Origin: an uncultured Bacilli bacterium
GTDB lineage: Bacteria > Bacillota_I > Bacilli_A > RF39 > UBA660
DNA length: 12,712 bases
Reading direction: 5' to 3'
Assembly (NCBI GenBank): GCA_944359595.1
Contig: CALVSV010000114.1
Location: forward strand, 1 to 12,712
The stretch's first letter is position 1. The number at the start of each line of letters is the position of its first letter. The notes below the pieces were generated by a model. The model ran no database searches. It had not been told where the DNA came from and saw nothing but the letters and a program-made list of their open reading frames with translations. This document shows positions 7,284 to 12,668 of this stretch, piece after piece. The translations under genes were made by a program, and so were the position numbers.

Positions 7284-8837
7284 TTAATATTTATAATAAC
7301 TTCTTCCTAAATATCTTGTTTCTATAATACTTCCATTTTGATATACATCTAAATATGCATCATATTGTCTATTAGTTATATATACACTTCTAGGAACATA
7401 ACTTTTCCCACCCAATATATTTTGATCTCCAGATATACCTATTGTAAGTACGCCATTTTGAGCACTAGCCACTATAGTAATTGGGTAATCAGTATTATTT
7501 CTAAATTGATAATCTATGCTTGAACCATATACTGTTGCATCTAACCCTTTGCTTACATATGATACTGGTTCATAATGATTAGATCTAGATACAGTTTCAA
7601 GTCCCGCCTTTAACTGAGCGTTATATAATGTTGTTGAAACTTGACAAACACCACTACCCATATCTTTTGCGTAAAAAACATAGCCGTTACTACCATTATA
7701 TGGACCGGCAGCTTGTCTAAAAGAAAACACTTCGCCAGGCAATATTACTTTACCATTTATTTTACTAACTGCTATTTTTATATTTTTTGCTCTAGCTTGT
7801 GATTCATTATAATATGTTGTAGCGCTAGATAAAGTGCCAATAGTGCTAGAATATATATTTTTTGTACTCATGGTTGCTTTAATCTCATTCATTCCTAATT
7901 CTATTTTTATTTCTTTATCTAAAAATTTAATAGATTTTAATTTTTCTTTTAATTCATCTTTATTTAATTCTACACCATTAATTGGATTTGTTTGTTTTAT
8001 AATTTGACCATCTAATTTTGTTATTACACCATTAATACTATTTTTCTTTGTTTTATTATACATATCATTTACTACATTATTTATAGAGTCTTCATTATAT
8101 GAAACATTATTTTCCATTAATTCATTATTACTTAATATTGTATTTTTTAAATTATAATTAATTTCAATGTCATTACCCTTGATTGAATTGAATATATTTT
8201 CTTTATTTAAACTAAATCCAATGTCACCTAAAGTATATATATACTCATTATTATTACATAATATCTTTATTTGTTTTGCCAATAACTCATTACTAATATT
8301 ATCAATTGTTTGATTTAACTGTATATCACTTATTTCTTTTACATTATTCTTTTCTAAATATGTATTAGGAACAGTTGATTTATCCTTTTTTACTTTAACA
8401 GTAACCGCACTATGTGTAGTTGATATAATATTTGTTGCTTCTAAAACTAATATAGTTGCAAGTCCAACAGTAGGTATTAAATTTATAAATTTATTATCTC
8501 GTTTAACTTTATATTTTTTATTTTTATCATATTTAGATAAAAGAATTATCTTCCTTTCGTTTTTTGTTAATGTTTTATTAAATTCTAAAGCAACATCAAA
8601 TTTATTTAAATATAATAAATTATTAAATATTGTTTCAATTATTTTTTCATTAGATATTTTTTTCTTCTTTAATATTTTTTTAATATAGGGAATAAATCTT
8701 AATGGCACTGTTTCTTTATTGAGTAATATTTTAATTGCATCTTCAATATTATGATTATCAATTAATTCTTCAATATAATTGATTTTTTCTTTTTCATTTA
8801 AGCAATCAAAAATATTAATTACAATTTTATTTGCCAT
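7284..8837 (-). CDS. VanW-domain, single-pass membrane protein
   Basis: I choose the ATG at 8837 (517 residues) because GAGGG lies about 6 bases upstream; the ATG five codons earlier (8852) has no usable site. The N-terminal ~115 residues are Lys/Ile/Asn-rich and probably cytoplasmic and helical. One transmembrane helix follows (about 118-138, LIPTVGLATILVLEATNII), then an extracellular region (about 160-325) resembling the helical domain often found before VanW domains. The VanW domain spans about 340-470, with LPGEVFSFRQAAGP, the core GSGVCQVSTTLYNA (394-407) and YGSSIDYQFRNN. VanW proteins occur in many Gram-positive bacteria and in some vanB clusters; their molecular activity is not known. 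No vancomycin-resistance genes (ligase, VanX, VanRS) are present, so a resistance role is not supported. An envelope role is inferred. Confidence 0.88.
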   Translation of the reverse strand: MANKIVINIFDCLNEKEKINYIEELIDNHNIEDAIKILLNKETVPLRFIPYIKKILKKKKISNEKIIETIFNNLLYLNKFDVALEFNKTLTKNERKIILLSKYDKNKKYKVKRDNKFINLIPTVGLATILVLEATNIISTTHSAVTVKVKKDKSTVPNTYLEKNNVKEISDIQLNQTIDNISNELLAKQIKILCNNNEYIYTLGDIGFSLNKENIFNSIKGNDIEINYNLKNTILSNNELMENNVSYNEDSINNVVNDMYNKTKKNSINGVITKLDGQIIKQTNPINGVELNKDELKEKLKSIKFLDKEIKIELGMNEIKATMSTKNIYSSTIGTLSSATTYYNESQARAKNIKIAVSKINGKVILPGEVFSFRQAAGPYNGSNGYVFYAKDMGSGVCQVSTTLYNAQLKAGLETVSRSNHYEPVSYVSKGLDATVYGSSIDYQFRNNTDYPITIVASAQNGVLTIGISGDQNILGGKSYVPRSVYITNRQYDAYLDVYQNGSIIETRYLGRSYYKY

Positions 8838-8863
8838 CGTTATCCCTCGCATCCTATACTAAA

Positions 8864-8892
8864 ATTATAACATTTACCATTATATATAGCAA
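8864..8892 (-). promoter_or_regulatory. Predicted promoter of the VanW gene
   Basis: On the minus strand TTGCTA (8892-8887) and a consensus TATAAT (8869-8864) are 17 bp apart. The expected start site is about 8857, giving a leader of some 20 bases containing the GAGGG site used by the 8837 start. An ATGTAAA motif abuts the -35 box. Confidence 0.6.
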
Positions 8893-8917
8893 TGTAAATT
8901 ATATTCATATTAATCTA

Positions 8918-8937
8918 TTTACATAAAATAATGTAAA
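8918..8937. promoter_or_regulatory. Operator-like inverted repeat upstream of the VanW promoter
   Basis: TTTACAT and ATGTAAA form perfect 7-bp arms with a 6-bp AT spacer. The site lies about 25 bp upstream of the VanW -35 box. The size is right for a dimeric repressor or activator, but no candidate regulator is in the window. Confidence 0.35.
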
Positions 8938-8950
8938 CTAAAATAAAACA

Positions 8951-8987
8951 GTTATAAAACTTTTTGTTTCTCAAAAATTTTTATAAC
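8951..8987 (-). terminator. Long AT-rich hairpin, possible terminator of the small two-gene unit
   Basis: GTTATAAAA (8951-8959) pairs with TTTTATAAC (8979-8987). After one mismatch TTTTTG pairs with CAAAAA around a 5-base loop, giving a 16-position stem. Read on the minus strand the hairpin is followed by U-rich TGTTTTATTTTAG. It could end transcription from the unit beginning at 9765. The low GC content makes it a weaker call than the other terminators. Confidence 0.4.
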
Positions 8988-9012
8988 TTACTCAAAATTT
9001 TAACACACATTT

Positions 9013-9186
9013 TTAAAAATCTATTAAAATAATGTAAATTGTAAAATAAAATGTAGGAAATCGGTAAAAATAAATGTCGGTTTTCCTACATTTTATTTTA
9101 CCATTTACATATGTAGTTTTGTCGTCTATTTCTATTTTTTCAATATCGTTATTTATTCTTCCAATTAGTACAACATGATTATTCAT
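9013..9186 (-). CDS. Small ORF with an SSB-like N-terminus, probably truncated
   Basis: This ORF encodes 57 residues. It starts MNNHVVLIGRINNDIE, which matches the way OB-fold single-stranded DNA-binding proteins begin (M-N-x-V-x-L-I-G-R-x-x-x-D). It continues with a plausible strand around YVNGKIKCRK (26-35). From about residue 36 the sequence is Phe/Tyr/Ile-rich and does not look like SSB. This switch coincides with the inverted repeat at 9032-9110, whose two arms are both within the ORF. GAAAGGAG lies 10 bases before the ATG. The gene starts 27 bp after the stop of the 183-residue protein and is probably co-transcribed. A normal SSB has over 100 residues, so this is either a degraded ssb of element origin or a genuine small protein. 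I favour a truncated remnant. Confidence 0.5.
   Translation of the reverse strand: MNNHVVLIGRINNDIEKIEIDDKTTYVNGKIKCRKTDIYFYRFPTFYFTIYIILIDF
9032..9110. repeat. 29-bp near-perfect inverted repeat with 21-base loop
   Basis: The arms 9032-9060 and 9082-9110 are reverse complements with one mismatch (9040/9102). The loop 9061-9081 has a TCGGT at each end. Each arm ends in the ATGTAAAT/ATTTACAT motif. The repeat occupies the second half of the SSB-like ORF and, if transcribed, would form a very stable hairpin. There is no adjoining T-run on the minus strand, so it is not a standard terminator. An inverted duplication that truncated the gene is one explanation. Confidence 0.9.
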
Positions 9187-9213
9187 TATTCTTCATCTCC
9201 TTTCTTTCATTTT

Positions 9214-9765
9214 TTAATGTAATAATAATTTGAACATTCTTTCTAAGCAGTTCTTCTCAAGTCTAGTTAAACCTTTTAAATTATAATAATATCTATCAAT
9301 TAAATATTTCGTGTACGCAGTTGTAGATTTGTAATTATATAGGTCATCAATATATTTCTGCACATCTGTAATTTGTTTGTATCTACGAAGTAATATTAAT
9401 TGCTCAGATATATTATTCTTTTGCTCTAAAAGTTTTTTAACTATTGGTGGAGCTTCTGCTTTAATATCTGCTAGTTCTTCAAAAGTTATTTTATTATTTA
9501 AGTAGTTAGTTAGGTTATCAATATAAATTAGAGCTATACATTTAGTTAGGTACTGTTTAAATTTAAAATCTTGTATTTGCTTTGTGTATAAAGTATATGA
9601 GTATTTTTTCTCCTTATTAAATACAATGATTTTCTCTCCGTTTGATTTAACTTTAAGATTAGTAAGAATTGCTTTTTTCTTATTCTTCTTAGTTTTAGCA
9701 GATTGAATATTGTTAAAAACTAACTCGATAAAATAATAAACTTCTTTTTCAAAATTATTATTCAT
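9214..9765 (-). CDS. Uncharacterised 183-residue lysine/tyrosine-rich protein
   Basis: I do not recognise this family. The ATG at 9765 is preferred (183 residues) because GGGGG lies 7 bases upstream. An in-frame ATG 15 codons earlier lacks a site, and its MPINHYVIFFIGGLV extension is probably leader. The protein is soluble, strongly basic in the first 60 residues (KTKKNKKKA at 24-32) and largely helical after about residue 70. It contains several short Leu/Ile/Tyr-rich helices and a basic C-terminus (LTRLEKNCLERMFKLLLH). There is no transmembrane segment or catalytic motif that I can name. It precedes the SSB-like fragment by 27 bp. The pair, with no link to neighbouring metabolism, might be a remnant of a mobile element; that is inference. 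The coding sequence is AT-rich like the rest of the window. Confidence 0.75.
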   Translation of the reverse strand: MNNNFEKEVYYFIELVFNNIQSAKTKKNKKKAILTNLKVKSNGEKIIVFNKEKKYSYTLYTKQIQDFKFKQYLTKCIALIYIDNLTNYLNNKITFEELADIKAEAPPIVKKLLEQKNNISEQLILLRRYKQITDVQKYIDDLYNYKSTTAYTKYLIDRYYYNLKGLTRLEKNCLERMFKLLLH

Positions 9766-9820
9766 TACTAAACCCCCTATAAAGAATATAACATAGTGAT
9801 TTATAGGCATTTTAACACAA

Positions 9821-9864
9821 AATAAAAAGTGAGAATGTTTAAATTTTACATTTTCTCACTTTTT
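9821..9864 (-). terminator. Terminator of the 316-residue protein gene
   Basis: AAAAAGTGAGAA (9824-9835) and TTCTCACTTTTT (9853-9864) form a perfect 12-bp stem around a 17-base loop. Read on the minus strand the stem ends in CTTTTTATTTT, so it should stop transcripts of the 9884-10834 gene 20 bp after its stop codon. It is nearly symmetrical and could work in both directions. Confidence 0.8.
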
Positions 9865-9883
9865 ATAAATTGCTTTTTGAAAA

Positions 9884-10834
9884 CTATCTCGAAAATCCTT
9901 GAGTTTGTGAAATTCCTTCACAAACAAAATTTTTATCTTCGGCAGAATTATATGAGTAAGTAGTTCTTCCAACAGCATATGCTCTTAATCCTTCTGCAAC
10001 TTTTGGATTACTTTCTCTTTGAATCATTACTTCAATTTCTTCTTGAGATAATGGAGGAATAACTACATCTTGTGGATATGGGTCATAACCACCTAATAAT
10101 ACCATATCCCTTAATCCGTGTTCCTGATTTAAAGGAGTAATCGCACTATATCTAATTCCTTTTGTTTTATCTTCACTAACAATTCTTGCAGTATCTAATT
10201 TATCTCTTACTAATAAAGTTCTTGATTCATATTTATCATGCCATAAACCAAAATCAAATGCTTGTCTTGGTATGAATAGCATTGAATCAATTCTTGTTCT
10301 ATCAAAATCTTCAGATAATTCTCCTCTAGTAAAGTTTTTGTATTCTCTATCCCTCATAATACCATTAGGTGTATAATATTTTTTTTCAGACCAAGTAGAA
10401 TTGTTGCATTTACCCATTCCACAATCAATATTATCTACCATAGAACCATTGGTAGTTAAAGTGATAAATCCTGATTTATCAATAGTTGCCACTTCTTCAA
10501 CGACATTTTTTTGTCTAATACTTTGTCCATTTGTGCCAACAAACGGTTTCTTTTCTTCAGTTCTAACACATCTAAATGTTTCAGGACTCGAACTTGAAAT
10601 ACTCATTGAATATTTATCACCAACAGAAGAAGTCCAATCAAACGATATGTTTCCGTTTTCTTCTTTAACAGTTACGGCTTCAGCAGCTTCAAACATATTC
10701 ATTTGTCCTATTAAACTATCAATTTGTGATATAGCAGAAGCAAATGCTGGGTTTTCTAAAAAACTCTTGTCAATACCTAAACCTATAACACGTTCACTAA
10801 GTTTATCTCTTAATTCTTTTACGCTATAATACAT
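9884..10834 (-). CDS. Uncharacterised 316-residue soluble protein, single-gene unit
   Basis: I do not recognise this protein. It has no signal peptide or transmembrane segment. Residues 1-55 look helical (VKELRDKLSERVIGLGI, then FASAISQIDSLIGQMNMFEAAEA). Residues 56-150 alternate strand-like segments (GNISFDWTSSVGDKYSMSIS, SGFITLTTNG) and include CGMGKC at 138-143. The C-terminal half is mixed, with the aromatic segment FDFGLWHDKYESR (193-205), GGYDPYPQDVVIPP (248-261) and a helix SQEEIEVMIQRES. Cys at 89, 138, 143 and 305 might bind metal, but the spacing fits no motif I can name. Codon use is clean, and the gene has a strong AGGAGG (7-base spacer), an extended -10 promoter, upstream direct repeats and its own terminator. 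That implies a well expressed, regulated product. Stop is TAG. Function unknown. Confidence 0.85.
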   Translation of the reverse strand: MYYSVKELRDKLSERVIGLGIDKSFLENPAFASAISQIDSLIGQMNMFEAAEAVTVKEENGNISFDWTSSVGDKYSMSISSSSPETFRCVRTEEKKPFVGTNGQSIRQKNVVEEVATIDKSGFITLTTNGSMVDNIDCGMGKCNNSTWSEKKYYTPNGIMRDREYKNFTRGELSEDFDRTRIDSMLFIPRQAFDFGLWHDKYESRTLLVRDKLDTARIVSEDKTKGIRYSAITPLNQEHGLRDMVLLGGYDPYPQDVVIPPLSQEEIEVMIQRESNPKVAEGLRAYAVGRTTYSYNSAEDKNFVCEGISQTQGFSR

Positions 10835-10860
10835 AAAATAACCTCCTTATATTTATTTTA

Positions 10861-10890
10861 ATTATATCATATATTTGGGCAGATTGACTA
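10861..10890 (-). promoter_or_regulatory. Extended -10 promoter of the 316-residue protein gene
   Basis: On the minus strand a consensus TATAAT (10866-10861) is preceded by TG one base upstream (extended -10). A weak -35, TAGTCA (10890-10885), lies 18 bp further. The weak -35 beside a perfect -10 suits a promoter that needs an activator at the adjacent direct repeats. Confidence 0.65.
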
Positions 10891-10892
10891 AT

Positions 10893-10927
10893 ATTTTACA
10901 TATTTGCTATGAAATTTTACATATTTG
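10893..10927. promoter_or_regulatory. Two 14-bp direct repeats spaced 21 bp apart (operator-like)
   Basis: ATTTTACATATTTG occurs identically at 10893-10906 and 10914-10927. The period is 21 bp, two helical turns, placing both copies on the same DNA face immediately upstream of the -35 region. Tandem sites with this period are used by response-regulator-type activators such as the LytTR class. The regulator here is unknown. Confidence 0.55.
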
Positions 10928-11130
10928 TGCACTTTTTAGATAAAAAGCATTGCTGTTTTTATATTAAAATCACTATTTCATTAATATAAAATAATAATTT
11001 ATAAATAATAGTATAACTTAATTATAGTGGATTTTTGCTATGCCACTATGCCATCTATTAGTATATTTTATAAATAACATATACCATAATTATTAAAATA
11101 TGGCTTGATAGGTGTTTAAAATACTAGACA

Positions 11131-11168
11131 AAATAAAACGACTAACTAAATTTAGATAGTCGTTTTTT
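11131..11168. terminator. Bidirectional-looking terminator downstream of tmRNA
   Basis: ACGACTA (11138-11144) pairs with TAGTCGT (11157-11163). One T-T type mismatch separates this from an inner self-complementary CTAAATTTAG. Six T follow on the plus strand, and TTTTATTT follows on the minus strand. On the minus strand it lies about 80 bases past the mature 3' end of tmRNA and is its likely terminator. Confidence 0.75.
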
Positions 11169-11244
11169 GCTTGGCATTATCAAGCTTTATATAAACAGCA
11201 AAACCACCGCTAAAATAATAGAAATAGTTCGCTTGTGCATCATT

Positions 11245-11610
11245 TGGTGGACCCGAGGAGAGTCGAACTCCTGTCCAAAACTATAAACACAAATGCATCT
11301 ACAAGTTTATTTGATTTATTTACGTCCTAATAAAAATTAAAAATCAACAAAAATCTTATTAGCAAGTCTTTTCATTAATTCGTTATTCTTCAAAGACAAA
11401 AGAATAATATATCTCACTAATTATGAGCCTTCTAAAATATTCGTGAGAAAAATATTAAAGAAAGCTTACACCCATCCTAACTATATTAGGCAAATTGAGG
11501 TGTAAAGTTATAATTATTTTTTCCGTTTATTTTTATTTTTTGGAATTAACGCATACCTGCGACTTGCAACATAAGCTCATATAATTTTGTCGAAACCATA
11601 ATACGGGCCC
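11245..11610 (-). ncRNA. ssrA: tmRNA (ssrA), one-piece
   Basis: The 366-nt RNA rescues stalled ribosomes and tags their products. The ends are fixed by pairing: 5' GGGCCCG (11610-11604) forms seven base pairs, one G-U, with 3' CGGGTCC, followed by ACCA, so the CCA is encoded. The T arm is AGGAG-TTCGACT-CTCCT, and the 5' domain has the usual GGTTTCGACA. The tag frame runs from GGA (11524-11522) to TAA (11488-11486) and encodes GKNNYNFTPQFA. After the Ala carried by tmRNA the tag is therefore AGKNNYNFTPQFA. A Gly resume codon and GK-N start match Bacillus and Staphylococcus tags, but the end is FA, not AA. A promoter and terminator flank the gene. SmpB, its partner, is not in the window. Confidence 0.97.
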
Positions 11611-11623
11611 ATATAACATAATA

Positions 11624-11652
11624 AATATACCATTTATTTAAATATTTGTAAA
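11624..11652 (-). promoter_or_regulatory. Predicted ssrA promoter
   Basis: On the minus strand TTTACA (11652-11647) and TATATT (11629-11624) are 17 bp apart. Initiation would fall about 7 bases before the mature 5' end, leaving a short leader for RNase P to remove, as is normal for tmRNA precursors. Confidence 0.6.
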
Positions 11653-11718
11653 GATGTAGATAAAAATTAAGTTAATTCTAAAATTAAATTATACCATACA
11701 TCTTTATATTAAATATTA

Positions 11719-11743
11719 ACAAAAAAGCACATTATTGTGCTTT
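11719..11743 (-). terminator. Terminator of the lysozyme-like protein gene
   Basis: On the minus strand AAAGCAC (11743-11737) pairs with GTGCTTT (11730-11724) around AATAAT, and T residues continue to 11721. The stop codon (11734-11732) is in the loop, so the last three codons form the 5' arm. Confidence 0.85.
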
Positions 11744-12535
11744 GATATCTTCAATATAATTATTTACTTTTAATAGCCAGTTATTATTTTGAAATCCAGT
11801 ATATTTTCTTACAATAGTATCGGGAGTTGTTAATCCTTGTGAAAAATATCCTTTACTTAAATTATCTATATATCCTTTGATACCTTCATCAATTGAATTA
11901 TATGCTTTATATGCTCCACTTCCACATGATGGACTACCTTTAACTCCACCTACATTATTACATTCTCTTACCAATTCACTACAAGTCCATTTACAACCAG
12001 TTTCATGTAACATTATCGCAACAGCAATGTATGGATCTACACCTTTTTCAAGTGAGTAAGAAGCAAATAATTCACCTTTATCAGCAACTGTCGAATTTAA
12101 TGATTTATTTAATTTTTCGCTTAATTGCGCTAAAGTCATATTATCATATACTATAGCATTCAATCTTGCTTGTTCTTCTTCAAGCCTTTTTCTTTCAGCT
12201 TCTTCTTGCTCACGTTTAATTCTTTCAGCTTCCTCTTTTGCTTTTTTTTCTGCTTCTATACGTGCCAACTCTTCTTTTTCTTTTTGCTCTTTGATTTCTT
12301 GTTCTCTAGCGTTTACCGCTAATTCAGGAACAAGTGCGACTGACTTTGGTACTTCATCATATGTAAAAATATTACCAAATGCATAGTTTACTTGTGCAGT
12401 TTCAGTACTTTTTTGATTATCATAATTATTTTCCCTCGTATTAATAACTAGTGCACTAGAAAGTACAACTGTCATAACACATCCACAAAATAGTGTCATA
12501 TATTTTTTAGCATTATTTTGTTTTTTTAATTTCAT
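11732..12535 (-). CDS. Membrane-anchored coiled-coil protein with lysozyme/glucosaminidase-like C-terminal domain
   Basis: The 267-residue protein has a basic N-terminus, one hydrophobic segment (about 13-32, anchor or signal), a short linker and a highly charged Glu/Lys/Arg coiled coil (about 76-126). A globular domain (about 135-265) follows. That domain resembles lysozyme-superfamily/glucosaminidase-type wall hydrolases: DPYIAVAIMLHETGCKW with Glu178 as candidate catalytic acid, NNVGGVKGSPSCGSGAYKAYNS, and GIKGYIDNLSKGYFSQG. Cys181, 185, 192 and 204 could form disulfides, as expected outside the membrane. It probably cleaves or remodels peptidoglycan at the cell surface. GAGGTG lies 5 bases before the ATG. 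It is a single-gene unit with its own promoter and terminator, directly downstream of tuf. Family assignment is by motif resemblance; the bond cleaved is not known. Confidence 0.8.
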   Translation of the reverse strand: MKLKKQNNAKKYMTLFCGCVMTVVLSSALVINTRENNYDNQKSTETAQVNYAFGNIFTYDEVPKSVALVPELAVNAREQEIKEQKEKEELARIEAEKKAKEEAERIKREQEEAERKRLEEEQARLNAIVYDNMTLAQLSEKLNKSLNSTVADKGELFASYSLEKGVDPYIAVAIMLHETGCKWTCSELVRECNNVGGVKGSPSCGSGAYKAYNSIDEGIKGYIDNLSKGYFSQGLTTPDTIVRKYTGFQNNNWLLKVNNYIEDIKAQ

Positions 12536-12547
12536 TTTTTCACCTCA

Positions 12548-12564
12548 ACATTTATAATAAATGT
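12548..12564. promoter_or_regulatory. Perfect 8-1-8 palindrome in the leader of the lysozyme-like gene
   Basis: ACATTTATAATAAATGT is a perfect palindrome with a single central base, between the -10 box and the GAGGTG ribosome binding site. It could be a repressor operator. AT-rich DNA gives such sites by chance more often than balanced DNA. Confidence 0.3.
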
Positions 12565-12570
12565 GTTTAT

Positions 12571-12599
12571 ATAATATCATATATAAAAAAATTAGTCAA
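12571..12599 (-). promoter_or_regulatory. Promoter of the lysozyme-like protein gene
   Basis: On the minus strand TTGACT (12599-12594) and TATTAT (12576-12571) are 17 bp apart, with TGA just before the -10 box (extended -10). The leader to the ATG is about 30 bases. Confidence 0.75.
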
Positions 12600-12639
12600 T
12601 TGAATGAATGTTTGGTAATAAATCATATGATAGACAAAT

Positions 12640-12668
12640 AAAAAAAATGCAATTTTTGTTGCATTTTT
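12640..12668 (-). terminator. tuf terminator
   Basis: On the minus strand AAAAATGCAA (12668-12659) pairs with TTGCATTTTT (12652-12643) around a 6-base loop, continuing into T. The stem starts directly after the tuf stop codon. Confidence 0.9.

Larger units (their letters stand above)
10835..11244. other. 410-bp non-coding stretch between tmRNA and the 316-residue gene
   Basis: The side near 10834 holds the ribosome binding site, extended -10 promoter and 21-bp-phased repeats. The side near 11244 holds the terminator hairpin after tmRNA and a 30-codon open frame without a start (11152-11244). In between is very AT-rich DNA with one inverted repeat, ATAGTGG (11024-11030) and CCACTAT (11043-11049), for which I can offer no function. 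No gene with a start and ribosome binding site is visible on either strand. Confidence 0.7.

Noticed and set aside
7284..8837. Vancomycin resistance locus because of the VanW domain
   Set aside because: No vanA/B-type ligase, vanH, vanX or two-component genes are nearby, and VanW-domain proteins are widespread in bacteria without such resistance.
9106..9115. TACATATGTA as a BlaI/MecI-type operator
   Set aside because: It matches only the core of such sites, lies inside the SSB-like ORF rather than at a promoter, and no blaI-like gene is present.
9766..9810. 15-residue N-terminal extension of the 183-residue protein
   Set aside because: The ATG at 9810 has no ribosome binding site, and the extension contains the GGGGG site used by the downstream ATG at 9765.
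10401..10829. 142-codon open frame on the plus strand
   Set aside because: It lies entirely antisense to the 316-residue gene, has no ribosome binding site of note and low-complexity Ser/Leu/Thr composition; it is a shadow of that gene.
10911..10991. 26-codon plus-strand ORF starting MKFYIFVHF
   Set aside because: It has no ribosome binding site, overlaps the phased direct repeats and is of a length expected by chance.
8951..11168. CRISPR array or clear mobile-element ends
   Set aside because: Repeats here are pairs, not a series with equal unique spacers, and no transposase, integrase or target-site duplication is visible.
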